Assembly: GCF_003285545.1 (NCBI RefSeq)
Contig: NZ_QLNV01000002.1
Span: 248,001-312,000 of the forward strand
Direction: 5' to 3'
Origin: Sinomicrobium soli
Lineage (GTDB): Bacteria > Bacteroidota > Bacteroidia > Flavobacteriales > Flavobacteriaceae
DNA length: 64,000 nt
Part shown: positions 34,140 through 43,394 of the stretch, in pieces
Layout: the number at the start of each line of letters is the position of its first letter
Numbering within the stretch: position 1 is the first letter of the stretch
The notes under the pieces: model-generated
Seen by the model: the letters and a program-made list of their open reading frames with translations, nothing else
What the model was told of the DNA's origin: nothing
The model's database searches: none
Made by a program: the position numbers and the translations under genes

Positions 34140-36701
34140 TTGAAAACCCGAACCACAAAAATAGCGGTAATCTTTTTAATACTGTCTATAGTATCCTGTA
34201 ATACGGTAAAAAGAGTAGGCGAAGACGAGCTGCTCCTTACCCGGAACAACATATATGTTAACGGGGAGAAGGAAAAAGAGGAGACCCTTCGCAACCTCAT
34301 GTCACAGCAACCCAACAGTGCGTTGCTGGGATTCAACCTGAAATTACACATTTACAATATGGCTACACCGAAATCCGATTCGGCTTTCACAGACTGGCTG
34401 TACCGTAAGGAAAACAGGAAAAAGAGGCTCACCGGGCTGTTGTCTGAAAAACAGGTGATAGAACTCGGAAGGTCGGTAGCGGGCTTTAACAGGTGGCTTA
34501 TGGAAACCGGGGAGCCACCGGTGGTCATCAAAGCGTCCGGAAACCTGAAATCCAGGGACCGCCTCAATCTTTATTACAACAGCAAGGGATATTTCAACAA
34601 CAGGGTCACATTTTCCGTCGACTCCGTGCCCAACAAGAAAAAACGCGGAGAGGTAAATTATCACATCACCACGGGCAAACCGTATTTTCTGGACAGCATC
34701 ACCAAAAAGATCGCCTCCCCCGACATAGATTCCATCTATAACCGGTACGATTCCAGGAACCTGATAAAGGAAGGTGAACAGTTCGATCTCACGCACTTCG
34801 AAGCCGAGCGGGAACGCATTAATTCCATTCTCATCAATTCGGGTATCTACCAGTTCCAGCCCAATTCTTCGGTTCATTTCAATGTGCTGCGCGATACCCT
34901 TGCTTCCAGCGAGGATTACAAAATGCCCGTGGAAATAGAGATCAACAACAGGTACGAACGCGTGGGAGACACGGTCAGGGAGATCCCTTATAAGATCCAT
35001 CACATCAAAAATGTGAATATCTATGCCGATTATACCTTTGGCATGGAGCAGGATTCACTTGATTCCATTGCCTATGACCGTTTTACCATTTATTTCCGCG
35101 ATAAACTGCGGTACAAGCCCAAAGCCCTGGCCGACGCCGTGGCCATTATGCCGGGCAGTCTTTACCGCGAAATAGACCGTACCCGCACCTACAGGCAGAT
35201 CAGCAATCTCAAGACATTCAAATACCCCAACATAGAATACCGCTATGCCCGCGGTACCGACGACAGTCTCAACACCAATATATACCTCACCCACCGCCCG
35301 AAATTTTCGCTGGGGCTGAATACCGATATATCCCATTCCAACATCCAGGATATTGGGATCTCGTTCAGCACCTCGCTGATAAGCCGGAATGTTTTCAGGG
35401 GGACAGAAACACTGGAAGTATCGGCAAGGGGAACCGTAGGATCGTCCAGGGAAGCCAGCAACCCCCATGACAGGTTCTTTAATATTTCCGAATTCGGCGG
35501 CGACATCAGGCTCAATTTTCCCCGGATATTCTTTCCGGTCGGCACCGAGCGGATCATTCCCAAATACATGCTGCCCGAAACGCGTATCTCCGTAGGTAGT
35601 TCCTTTCAGAGAAACATAGGCCTGGACAAACAGAGTTTCAATACGATACTGCGTTATAACTGGACGCCATCATACCGGAAAAAACACACTTTCGAACTGA
35701 TGAACATCGAGTTTATCCGGAACCTCAACATCGACCGCTACTTCCAGGTCTACCAGAACAGCTATGAGCGGCTCAACCGTATTGCCGGGAATAACACCAC
35801 CGACCCTGCCTATTTCGACGACAGGGGCAACCTTCTCATCCCTTCGGGAGCCCGGCAGTTTACAAACGACGCCCTTTCGGGCGGCATAGACGGTATAACG
35901 GAAGGCTCCGAAGACTACCGCACCATATCGAGTATAGAAGAACGACGCAGGAGGCTCAGTGCCAACAACCTCATATTTGCCTCCAATTTCACTTACACCC
36001 ACAACACCCGCCGCGGGGCCGGCGACAATACCTTTTCCCAGTTCAAGGCCAAACTGGAAACTGCGGGCAACTTCCTGTCGGCCGCTTCACAGCTCATCGA
36101 GTTCAACAAGAACGACCAGGGAAAAAAGCTGGTCTTTGACGTACAGTATTCCCAGTACGTAAAAACGGAACTGGACTTTATAAAGCACGTACAGGTATCC
36201 AGGGACGGCATCCTGGCCTTCAGGAGCTTTTTCGGTTTTGCCATTCCCTACGGCAACGCTACCAATATTCCCTTTTCGAGAAGTTACTTCGCCGGGGGAA
36301 CAAATGATAACAGGGCCTGGCAGGCGTATTCCCTGGGCCCCGGACGAACAAATGCCAGAAATGACTTTAACGAGGCCAACCTGAAAATAGCCCTGAACCT
36401 GGAGTACAGGTTCAATATCATGGGGAGCCTGAACGGAGCATTTTTTGCCGATGCCGGGAATATATGGAACGCCCTGGACGACGTTACCGACCAGGATGCC
36501 GTTTTTACCGGTATCTCCTCCCTAAAGGATACCGCCCTGGGTACCGGTTTCGGTTTCAGGTACGATTTCGGCTTTTTTGTCATCCGCCTGGATACCGGGT
36601 TTAAGACCTATAACCCGGCCGAGCAGATGTCAAGGCGGTGGTTCCGGGACTACAACTTCGGCAATGCGGTATACAATATAGGGATCAATTATCCTTTCTG
36701 A
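34140..36701 (+). CDS. BamA/TamA-family outer-membrane lipoprotein (TamL-like)
   Basis: An 853-residue Omp85-family protein with a lipoprotein signal (SIVSC, Cys20), which fits the TamL form in Bacteroidota rather than BamA. POTRA-like segments fill about residues 25-400 (for example YYNSKGYFNN near 140 and YRYARGTDDSLNTNIYLT near 370-390); the 16-strand barrel follows, with the FSRSYFAGGTNDNRAW loop near 712-727, equivalent to the conserved VRGY/F loop, and the C-terminal YNIGINYPF. It likely helps insert outer-membrane proteins. The only start that gives a full signal peptide is TTG at 34140; no in-frame ATG lies upstream. Confidence 0.88.
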   Translation: MKTRTTKIAVIFLILSIVSCNTVKRVGEDELLLTRNNIYVNGEKEKEETLRNLMSQQPNSALLGFNLKLHIYNMATPKSDSAFTDWLYRKENRKKRLTGLLSEKQVIELGRSVAGFNRWLMETGEPPVVIKASGNLKSRDRLNLYYNSKGYFNNRVTFSVDSVPNKKKRGEVNYHITTGKPYFLDSITKKIASPDIDSIYNRYDSRNLIKEGEQFDLTHFEAERERINSILINSGIYQFQPNSSVHFNVLRDTLASSEDYKMPVEIEINNRYERVGDTVREIPYKIHHIKNVNIYADYTFGMEQDSLDSIAYDRFTIYFRDKLRYKPKALADAVAIMPGSLYREIDRTRTYRQISNLKTFKYPNIEYRYARGTDDSLNTNIYLTHRPKFSLGLNTDISHSNIQDIGISFSTSLISRNVFRGTETLEVSARGTVGSSREASNPHDRFFNISEFGGDIRLNFPRIFFPVGTERIIPKYMLPETRISVGSSFQRNIGLDKQSFNTILRYNWTPSYRKKHTFELMNIEFIRNLNIDRYFQVYQNSYERLNRIAGNNTTDPAYFDDRGNLLIPSGARQFTNDALSGGIDGITEGSEDYRTISSIEERRRRLSANNLIFASNFTYTHNTRRGAGDNTFSQFKAKLETAGNFLSAASQLIEFNKNDQGKKLVFDVQYSQYVKTELDFIKHVQVSRDGILAFRSFFGFAIPYGNATNIPFSRSYFAGGTNDNRAWQAYSLGPGRTNARNDFNEANLKIALNLEYRFNIMGSLNGAFFADAGNIWNALDDVTDQDAVFTGISSLKDTALGTGFGFRYDFGFFVIRLDTGFKTYNPAEQMSRRWFRDYNFGNAVYNIGINYPF

Positions 36702-36746
36702 TCCGGGGTGCTGGTTGAAGGTTGCAGGTTTACAGGTTTGCAGGTT

Positions 36747-36792
36747 TGAATCATAACTCATAACTCATAACTCTGAATTCTGAACTCATAAC
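36747..36792 (+). repeat. CATAACTC/TGAACTC-type low-complexity repeat
   Basis: Repeated CATAACT and CTGAA(T/C)T units between the TamL and fbaA genes, preceded by three GCAGGTTT/ACAGGTTT units (36721-36748). Related in style to the AACTAAGAACTA repeats elsewhere in the window. Confidence 0.4.
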
Positions 36793-36838
36793 CGGTTGCA
36801 GTTTACAGGCTGCACGTTTCTAATTTACCCTTTCATTT

Positions 36839-36871
36839 TTGATATTTAGACTTCTAATTTTATTACTTTTG
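36839..36871 (+). promoter_or_regulatory. Promoter of fbaA
   Basis: TTG at 36839-36841 and TACTTTTG at 36864-36871 with 22 bp between, fitting the Bacteroidota TTG-N(17-23)-TAnnTTTG pattern. The start codon is 41 bp downstream of the box. Confidence 0.6.
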
Positions 36872-36912
36872 CTTTTTAATAACTATACAAATTCAGGAAA
36901 ACCTTAAAAACT

Positions 36913-37980
36913 ATGAGTCACAACATTAAGCCCGGGGTAGCCACCGGAGATGAAGTACAGGAAATATTTGCCTATGCGAAAAGCAAGGGGTTTGCACTGC
37001 CGGCAGTAAACGTAATCGGATCTGACAGCATCAATGGCGTACTGGAAACCGCAGCCAGCCTGAACGCTCCGGTGATCTTACAGTTTTCGAACGGAGGGGC
37101 CCAGTTCAATGCGGGAAAAGGACTTTCCAATGACGGACAGAGAGCGGCCATCTTAGGAGCTGTTGCCGGGGCAAAGCATGTTCATGAACTCGCCGGGGCT
37201 TATGGTGCTACCGTAATACTCCACACCGATCACTGTGCCAAAAAACTGTTGCCCTGGATAGACGGGCTGCTGGATGCCAGTGAAAAGCACTATGCCCAGA
37301 CCGGGAAACCGCTGTTCAGCTCCCATATGATAGACCTTTCCGAAGAGCCTATCGAAGAAAATATCGAGATCTGCAAAAAATATCTCGCCCGGATGAGCAA
37401 GATCGGAATGACGCTCGAGATCGAGCTCGGAGTTACCGGTGGTGAGGAAGACGGTGTGGACAACACGGATGTGGATGCTTCAAAACTCTACACCCAGCCC
37501 GAAGAAGTGGCATTCGCTTACGAAGAGCTGATGAAAGTAAGCCCCAAATTCACTATTGCAGCGGCCTTTGGTAATGTTCACGGGGTATACAAGCCCGGAA
37601 ATGTAAAGCTGACTCCCAAGATCCTGAAAAACTCGCAGGAATTCGTATCCGAAAAATACAACGTACCGGCCAACAGTATAGACTTCGTATTCCACGGAGG
37701 CTCAGGATCTACCCTTGAGGAGATCAGGGAAGCCATCGGGTACGGTGTGATAAAAATGAATATAGATACCGATCTTCAATACGCCTTCCTCGAAGGGGTA
37801 AGGGATTATATCCAGGACAAAAAGGACTATCTCCAGGCCCAGATCGGCAACCCCGAAGGTGCCGACCAGCCCAACAAGAAATTCTACGATCCGAGAGTGT
37901 GGCTGCGCGAAGGGGAAAAAACATTCATAGCCCGTTTAAAAAAGGCTTTTGAGGACCTCAACAACGTAAACACCTTATAA
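36913..37980 (+). CDS. fbaA: Fructose-bisphosphate aldolase, class II
   Basis: A 355-residue zinc-dependent aldolase that splits fructose-1,6-bisphosphate into glyceraldehyde-3-phosphate and dihydroxyacetone phosphate. Hallmarks: VILHTDHCAKKLLPWIDG with Asp106 and zinc ligand His107, the ELGVTGGEEDGVDN loop (about 174-187) and the phosphate-binding VFHGGSGS. Length and motifs match the E. coli FbaA / yeast group. It appears monocistronic, with its own promoter. Confidence 0.95.
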   Translation: MSHNIKPGVATGDEVQEIFAYAKSKGFALPAVNVIGSDSINGVLETAASLNAPVILQFSNGGAQFNAGKGLSNDGQRAAILGAVAGAKHVHELAGAYGATVILHTDHCAKKLLPWIDGLLDASEKHYAQTGKPLFSSHMIDLSEEPIEENIEICKKYLARMSKIGMTLEIELGVTGGEEDGVDNTDVDASKLYTQPEEVAFAYEELMKVSPKFTIAAAFGNVHGVYKPGNVKLTPKILKNSQEFVSEKYNVPANSIDFVFHGGSGSTLEEIREAIGYGVIKMNIDTDLQYAFLEGVRDYIQDKKDYLQAQIGNPEGADQPNKKFYDPRVWLREGEKTFIARLKKAFEDLNNVNTL

Positions 37981-37992
37981 ACAGGCTACAGG

Positions 37993-38065
37993 GTTTTCCG
38001 GGTTTCGGCCGGTATACGGGTTTAATGCATATTTTTTTAACTTGCGCCCCCAAAACCCGGAAAAC
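37993..38065. repeat. 13-bp perfect inverted repeat flanking the accD leader
   Basis: gttttccgggttt (37993-38005) and aaacccggaaaac (38053-38065) are exact reverse complements 47 nt apart, between fbaA and accD. The long loop contains a T run and the likely accD promoter region. It may form a leader stem or mark a small inserted element. Confidence 0.5.
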
Positions 38066-38094
38066 TCAAACATTCAATAACGAAAAAGAAACAT

Positions 38095-38952
38095 ATGGCT
38101 TGGTTCAAACGAAAAGAAAAAGGGATCCAGACCTCTACGGAAGAAAAAAAAGACACTCCCAAAGGGCTTTGGTATAAGTCGCCCACCGGGAAGATCGTCG
38201 GAGCCGAAGAACTGGAAAAAAACTTCTACGTGAGCCCGGAAGACGATTATCACGTACGCATCGGAAGCAAGGAATATTTTTCCATACTCTTTGACGACAA
38301 CCATTACGAAGAACTGAACCCCGGTCTCACTTCCAAGGATCCGTTAAAGTTCGTAGACACCAAAAAATACACAGACCGCCTCAAGGAGGCCCGCGAGAAG
38401 ACTAATCTCAAAGATGCCGTACGCACCGCTGTCGGAAAATCAATGGGAGAAGACCTGGTAATCGCCTGTATGGATTTTGCCTTTATCGGGGGCTCCATGG
38501 GAAGCGTTGTCGGTGAAAAGATCGCCAGGGCCATCGACCACTCCATCAAAAACAATATCCCCTTTCTCATGATCTCCAAATCGGGAGGGGCACGTATGAT
38601 GGAAGCCGCCCTTTCCCTGATGCAGCTGGCCAAGACATCGGCCAAGCTCGCCCAGCTGGCCGAAGCGCGTATTCCCTATATCTCACTCTGTACCGACCCC
38701 ACTACCGGGGGTACTACGGCCTCATATGCCATGCTGGGAGATATCAATATCGCCGAGCCCGGCGCCCTGATAGGTTTTGCAGGGCCGAGAGTGGTCAAGG
38801 AAGCCACGGGACAGGACCTTCCCGAAGGTTTCCAGACTTCCGAATTCCTCCAGGAACACGGATTCCTCGATTTTATTTCCCACAGGAGAGACCTCAAGAA
38901 AAAGGTCAATCTCTATCTCGATCTTATCCTCAACCGGGAGCTGCGGTCGTGA
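38095..38952 (+). CDS. accD: Acetyl-CoA carboxylase carboxyltransferase subunit beta
   Basis: A 285-residue AccD, half of the carboxyltransferase that moves CO2 from biotin carrier protein to acetyl-CoA in fatty-acid synthesis. The crotonase core is normal, with [21 protein letters not shown] (about 126-146), [12 protein letters not shown] and [15 protein letters not shown]. The N-terminal region that usually carries a four-cysteine zinc ribbon is present and alignable ([12 protein letters not shown]...[16 protein letters not shown]) but has no cysteine; the first Cys is residue 125. From memory of related proteins, this loss seems general in Flavobacteriaceae. Confidence 0.92.
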   Translation: MAWFKRKEKGIQTSTEEKKDTPKGLWYKSPTGKIVGAEELEKNFYVSPEDDYHVRIGSKEYFSILFDDNHYEELNPGLTSKDPLKFVDTKKYTDRLKEAREKTNLKDAVRTAVGKSMGEDLVIACMDFAFIGGSMGSVVGEKIARAIDHSIKNNIPFLMISKSGGARMMEAALSLMQLAKTSAKLAQLAEARIPYISLCTDPTTGGTTASYAMLGDINIAEPGALIGFAGPRVVKEATGQDLPEGFQTSEFLQEHGFLDFISHRRDLKKKVNLYLDLILNRELRS

Positions 38953-38990
38953 AATCTGTATAAAAACAAAAATATTACAACTATTTGCCT

Positions 38991-38998
38991 TATATTTG
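38991..38998 (+). promoter_or_regulatory. -7 promoter element (TATATTTG) upstream of rpsO
   Basis: An exact TAnnTTTG match followed by a GC-rich start (cgccc), 55 bp before the rpsO ATG. There is no clear TTG at -33. Confidence 0.5.
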
Positions 38999-39052
38999 CG
39001 CCCTGCCAGAAAACCTGGCACAATACATAAGAATCATTTAAACAATATTGGC

Positions 39053-39322
39053 ATGTATTTATCAAAAGAAGTCAAAGAAGACATTTTTAAGAAGCACGGA
39101 GGTTCCGAAAAGAACACGGGATCTGCCGAAGGACAGATTGCCCTGTTCACTTACAGGATTTCCCACCTTACGGAGCACCTGAAGAAAAACCGCAAGGATT
39201 TCAACACGGAGCGTTCACTGGTAAGCCTGGTAGGTAAAAGGAGAAGCCTTCTCGATTACCTCAAGAAAAAGGATATCGAAAGATACCGTGCTATTGTAAA
39301 AGAATTAGGACTTAGAAAATAA
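39053..39322 (+). CDS. rpsO: 30S ribosomal protein S15
   Basis: An 89-residue S15, same length as in E. coli, with the family stretch FTYRISHLTEHLKKNRKD and SLVGKRRSLLDYLKKKD. S15 binds the central domain of 16S rRNA early in 30S assembly. The ATG at 39053 is chosen by family length; the frame is open to 38777 but that part overlaps accD. It is followed by a strong terminator and then pnp, the same order as in many bacteria. Confidence 0.97.
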   Translation: MYLSKEVKEDIFKKHGGSEKNTGSAEGQIALFTYRISHLTEHLKKNRKDFNTERSLVSLVGKRRSLLDYLKKKDIERYRAIVKELGLRK

Positions 39323-39327
39323 TTCCG

Positions 39328-39352
39328 AAAGAGGCCCGAGTGCCTCTTTTTT
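39328..39352 (+). terminator. Terminator after rpsO
   Basis: A perfect 8-bp stem aaagaggc/gcctcttt (39328-39335 with 39342-39349), 6-nt loop and T run. As an attenuator it would separate rpsO from pnp expression. Confidence 0.8.
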
Positions 39353-39401
39353 GTTTTAGGGCAAAGTGATTTTCATTGGGTTAACTACAACAACACAACA
39401 C

Positions 39402-39415
39402 CCGTCTGCAGACGG
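39402..39415 (+). repeat. 14-bp perfect palindrome in the pnp leader
   Basis: ccgtctgcagacgg lies 32 bp upstream of the pnp ATG. In E. coli a leader stem is the RNase III/PNPase autoregulation site; whether this shorter stem has such a role is unknown. Confidence 0.4.
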
Positions 39416-39446
39416 AACCCTTTGTATAATTAATTAAAAAGCATTT

Positions 39447-41603
39447 ATGATTCCTGAAGTAAAAAAAGAAATTATCGATCTGGGGGATGGCAGGACCATC
39501 TCTATAGAAACGGGGAAGCTGGCAAAACAAGCCCACGGATCTGTTGTTGTGCAAATGGGCGATGCAATGTTACTTTGCACCGTAGTATCGTCTTACAATG
39601 AAAGTACAATGGATTTCTTTCCGTTAACAGTAGATTACCGGGAGAAATTTGCGGCCGCAGGCCGTTATCCGGGTGGTTTCTTCAAAAGAGAAGCGAGACC
39701 CAGCGACAAGGAGATTCTGACAATGCGGATCGTGGATCGCGTATTACGCCCCCTGTTCCCGTCTGATTACAAAACTGAAACGCAGGTGATGATCCAGCTA
39801 ATGTCACATGACGAAGAAGTAATGCCCGATGCGTTGGCCGGTTTGGCCGCTTCAGCGGCAATTCAACTCTCTGACATCCCCTTTGAATGTGCCATCTCTG
39901 AAGTGCGTGTGGGCCGGATAAACGGTGAGTTCATCATTAACCCAAGCCGCGAGCAATTAGCTGAATCGGACATCGATATGATTATTGGTGCGTCTGAAGA
40001 TTCTGTGATGATGGTGGAAGGGGAAATGAAAGAGATATCCGAAGAAGAAATGGCCGAAGCCATTCAGTTTGCTCACGAGGCAATCAAGGTACAATGTGCC
40101 GCACAACTTCGACTGGCAGAAGCCTTCGGTAAAAAACCCGTCAGGGAATACGCTCCTGCCAAAACGGATGATGACATCGCTGCCAAAGTCCGTGAAACAG
40201 CCTATCAAAAAATATATGATATCGCAAAAGGCGGTCATAGCAAAAGAGAGCGTGGAGAAGCATTTTCTGCAGTAAAAGACGAAGTCCTCGCTCTTTTCAG
40301 CGAAGAAGAACTGGAAGAAAATGAAGGCCTGATCAAAACCTATTTTAACAAAGTAGAAAAAGAAGCGGTAAGGGAACTTACTCTTTCCGAAGGGATTCGT
40401 TTAGACGGAAGAAAGACCAATGAGATCCGTCCCATCTGGTGTGAAGTGGATTATTTACCTTCTGTTCACGGCTCAGCCATCTTTACCCGTGGAGAAACAC
40501 AAGCGCTCGCAACAGTGACCCTCGGAACTTCGAGGGAAGCGAATATTATTGATCTGCCAACACATCAGGGAGAAGAAAACTTTTATTTGCACTACAATTT
40601 TCCCCCGTTCTGTACCGGTGAGGCTTACCCGATAAGAGGTACTTCCCGTCGTGAGATCGGCCACGGAAACCTCGCACAACGCGCATTAAAAGGAATGATC
40701 CCGGAAGAGAACCCCTATACGGTTCGGATAGTTTCCGAAGTACTGGAATCCAACGGTTCTTCTTCCATGGCAACCGTATGTGCCGGAACCATGGCACTCA
40801 TGGACGCAGGTATCCAAATGAAAAAACCGGTATCCGGTATTGCTATGGGACTGATTTCCGATGGTGAACGCCATGCAGTATTGTCTGATATTCTCGGAGA
40901 TGAAGATCACCTCGGAGATATGGACTTTAAAGTAACCGGAACTTCCGATGGGATTACCGCGTGCCAGATGGACATTAAAGTAAAAGGATTGCCTTACGAA
41001 ATTTTGGTAAAGGCATTAAAACAAGCCCGCGAAGGACGTTTGCATATCCTGGAAAAACTTACGGATGCCATAGCTCAGCCTAATGTAGAGGTAAAACCTC
41101 ATGCCCCGAAAATCATTACCAGAACAATTCCCGGAGAGTATATCGGTGCTTTGATCGGCCCTGGCGGAAAAGTAATTCAGGAATTACAGAAAGCTACAGA
41201 TACGACTATCGTTATCAACGAAGTGGATGAGCAAGGCATTGTTGAGATCCTCGGAACCAACGGGGAAGGTATTGATGCTGTTTTGGCAAAAATAGATTCT
41301 TTGCTGTTCAAGCCGGAAGTAGGTTCGGTTTACGAAGTAAAAGTGATTAAAATGCTTGATTTTGGCGCTGTTGTAGAATTTACTCAAGCTCCCGGAAATG
41401 AAGTATTGTTACACGTATCTGAACTGGCTTGGGAACGTACGGAAAAGGTATCTGATGTAGTTAACATGGGAGATGTTTTTGAAGTGAAATACTTTGGCCT
41501 CGACCCGAGAACCAAAAAACCGAAAGTATCCCGTAAAGCACTGCTTCCCAGACCTCCGAGAAATGAGAACAGGGAAAGGCGCGAACACAGGGAGCGCTCA
41601 TAA
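39447..41603 (+). CDS. pnp: Polyribonucleotide nucleotidyltransferase (PNPase)
   Basis: A 718-residue 3'-5' phosphorolytic exoribonuclease: two RNase PH domains (about 10-145 and 320-465) joined by the helical linker, then a KH domain with [16 protein letters not shown] (about 571-586) and an S1 domain (about 625-695, with [17 protein letters not shown]), ending in a basic Arg/Glu tail. Key motifs include [34 protein letters not shown] and [18 protein letters not shown]. By eye it is more AT-rich, with more TTA/TTG leucine codons, than its neighbours. It follows rpsO by 124 bp. Confidence 0.97.
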   Translation: MIPEVKKEIIDLGDGRTISIETGKLAKQAHGSVVVQMGDAMLLCTVVSSYNESTMDFFPLTVDYREKFAAAGRYPGGFFKREARPSDKEILTMRIVDRVLRPLFPSDYKTETQVMIQLMSHDEEVMPDALAGLAASAAIQLSDIPFECAISEVRVGRINGEFIINPSREQLAESDIDMIIGASEDSVMMVEGEMKEISEEEMAEAIQFAHEAIKVQCAAQLRLAEAFGKKPVREYAPAKTDDDIAAKVRETAYQKIYDIAKGGHSKRERGEAFSAVKDEVLALFSEEELEENEGLIKTYFNKVEKEAVRELTLSEGIRLDGRKTNEIRPIWCEVDYLPSVHGSAIFTRGETQALATVTLGTSREANIIDLPTHQGEENFYLHYNFPPFCTGEAYPIRGTSRREIGHGNLAQRALKGMIPEENPYTVRIVSEVLESNGSSSMATVCAGTMALMDAGIQMKKPVSGIAMGLISDGERHAVLSDILGDEDHLGDMDFKVTGTSDGITACQMDIKVKGLPYEILVKALKQAREGRLHILEKLTDAIAQPNVEVKPHAPKIITRTIPGEYIGALIGPGGKVIQELQKATDTTIVINEVDEQGIVEILGTNGEGIDAVLAKIDSLLFKPEVGSVYEVKVIKMLDFGAVVEFTQAPGNEVLLHVSELAWERTEKVSDVVNMGDVFEVKYFGLDPRTKKPKVSRKALLPRPPRNENRERREHRERS

Positions 41604-41641
41604 CCAGCAGGTCAGGTGTTACTGATATTTTAAATTTTTAT

Positions 41642-41672
41642 AAAAATGCCCGGTGTTTGCCGGGCATTTTTT
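41642..41672 (+). terminator. Terminator of pnp
   Basis: A perfect 12-bp stem (41642-41653 with 41660-41671, aaaaatgcccgg/ccgggcattttt), a 6-nt loop and a T run. Confidence 0.88.
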
Positions 41673-41794
41673 GTGGGTAACATATATTTCTAAACCCGCT
41701 GTTTCCTGTTTTTTGAAATGCTTCCGGCTCTTAACCGTTTCGCCTGGTTTCGGCTTCCCCCACGGCAACCATATTCAGGCATGCCCAATGCCCA

Positions 41795-41824
41795 AACTAC
41801 GAACTAACAACTAAGAACTACAAC
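41795..41824. repeat. AACTAAGAACTA-type low-complexity repeat (copy 3)
   Basis: Reads AACTACGAACTAACAACTAAG and so on. Its right end overlaps the 3' end of the aspartyl protease gene, supplying the stop codon at 41818-41820 (minus strand). Confidence 0.5.
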
Positions 41825-43170
41825 ACCTCTTTCAGGCGGAACATAAACCGCATTTGCCTTCCTTCACGTTCCACTAACAGCCGTATTTTTTTACCTGCCC
41901 TGACATTCATCAGTTCCATCATTTCCTGTATCGAATGCCCGGATGCCCGTTTTCCATTGACCGACAGCACCACGTCACCTTTTTTCAGGCCGGCATCACA
42001 GGCGGGGCTCCCGTTTCGTACTTCGGCAATCTCAAAGGCAGGATAGAGGCTGTACTTCAGCAATCTCCCCGGTAATATCCGGTATGTTTTACGCGCTTCC
42101 GCATGCTCCGACAGGGCCTGGTTACTATTTGTACCTACCTGCTCAATCCGCATCCCGTTATGCTGAAGTTCTATACCGCTCATGTTGTACTTGAACGGCT
42201 GCCTGAAATACCTGTTTCGCTTCATGGTCATTTTTTTTCCTGCATAATCTACAACCACATCAAAGCGCCTCAATATCTCTCCTCCAATACTGCCGTCCCT
42301 TTCGCTCAGGTTCTGGAGGTGCTGCAGGGAAACAGCATCGGGAAAGGCCACTTTGGCATCCTTAAATTCAAAATCTCCGAGATGAAGTTCTTCTACCCTG
42401 GCACGACTGCCGTATACACTTCCGCTAAGCCCCCTGCCCAGAAAATCGTCAAAATGCTCCTGCGGCACCGACAAACCGTTATCTTCCCTGTCGAATAACC
42501 AAAGGGCGTCACTGCTTCCGGAATCTACCAGCAACTTCACCTCTTCCCTACGTCCGTCCACTGCGACCTCCGCTTTCAGGTAAGGTTTGTTATGTATCAT
42601 GTCGAGCCCGAAGGTATGGCACTTTCTGCATGTCCTGTGGCGATAGGTCCCGGGCCTGTAAAAACGGATTCTCTTTCTGGTATAACTTATATCCACGACC
42701 AGGTCCCTGAAAACCTCAAAGCCGATAATCCCGTGAATCGGAATTCCGAGCCGGGGAGCAAAATTAATTCCCTGGTCCAGTATAAGGTAAAAGTCACTAC
42801 TCCTGTTGACCACCTTTTCATTGATCCTTATAACATTATCCCTGGAACGGTAAGCCTTTATGGCCTCCCCCTGCCCCAGTCCGCGAATATAGATGGCTTC
42901 AAAATGTGAAAATTCCGGGTGATCGCCGGAACCGAGATCAAACAGGATAGGTTTGTTCACCCCGCTGTCCAGGATAAACGACAGCTCTACTCCATTAACT
43001 TCCACCGGAATAATGACCAGGTTATTGACCAGGCTGAATTTTACGGTGTGATAATCCCCGCCCGATACCAGCTCAAATCCCGACTGTGCCCTTATCCCTG
43101 CCCCGCCCAAAAGAAGCAGCAAGCCCACCGGAATGATATTTCTAATATTTTTTAACACAAAAAATAACAT
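41818..43170 (-). CDS. Two-domain retropepsin-like aspartyl protease with C-terminal PDZ domain
   Basis: A 450-residue exported protein: signal peptide (to about 29), then two aspartyl-protease-like domains, each with a catalytic D-S-G motif (D68-S69-G70 in SFILDSGVNKP and D216-S217-G218 in KLLVDSGSSDA), and a PDZ domain (about 375-445, with SPACDAGLKKGDVVLSVNGK). The pair of DSG motifs suggests a pepsin-like active site formed within one chain. Such PDZ-linked aspartyl proteases occur widely in Bacteroidota, with unknown substrates, presumably periplasmic. The stop codon lies inside a low-complexity repeat. Confidence 0.8.
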   Translation of the reverse strand: MLFFVLKNIRNIIPVGLLLLLGGAGIRAQSGFELVSGGDYHTVKFSLVNNLVIIPVEVNGVELSFILDSGVNKPILFDLGSGDHPEFSHFEAIYIRGLGQGEAIKAYRSRDNVIRINEKVVNRSSDFYLILDQGINFAPRLGIPIHGIIGFEVFRDLVVDISYTRKRIRFYRPGTYRHRTCRKCHTFGLDMIHNKPYLKAEVAVDGRREEVKLLVDSGSSDALWLFDREDNGLSVPQEHFDDFLGRGLSGSVYGSRARVEELHLGDFEFKDAKVAFPDAVSLQHLQNLSERDGSIGGEILRRFDVVVDYAGKKMTMKRNRYFRQPFKYNMSGIELQHNGMRIEQVGTNSNQALSEHAEARKTYRILPGRLLKYSLYPAFEIAEVRNGSPACDAGLKKGDVVLSVNGKRASGHSIQEMMELMNVRAGKKIRLLVEREGRQMRFMFRLKEVL

Positions 43171-43394
43171 ATTACTAATATAAACATAAGTTTACTTCGT
43201 AAAGACCCTTGTCAAAAACTTTAACGCATGCATTAGTCACAATATTCACATCCGGCATTTACCACTTAGGAATTATTTTGCAAATTTGCAGGGCTACACG
43301 CCAGGCAGCAGTTCATTTCGGGGAACCCAGCATCCTGAAATAACATGTCACTGCTGTAGTACACTAACATTAATTAACCACAGAAACAGCTATT

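Noticed and set aside
34344-35003. 219-residue minus-strand ORF inside the TamL gene
   Set aside because: Antisense shadow of a strongly conserved Omp85-family protein.
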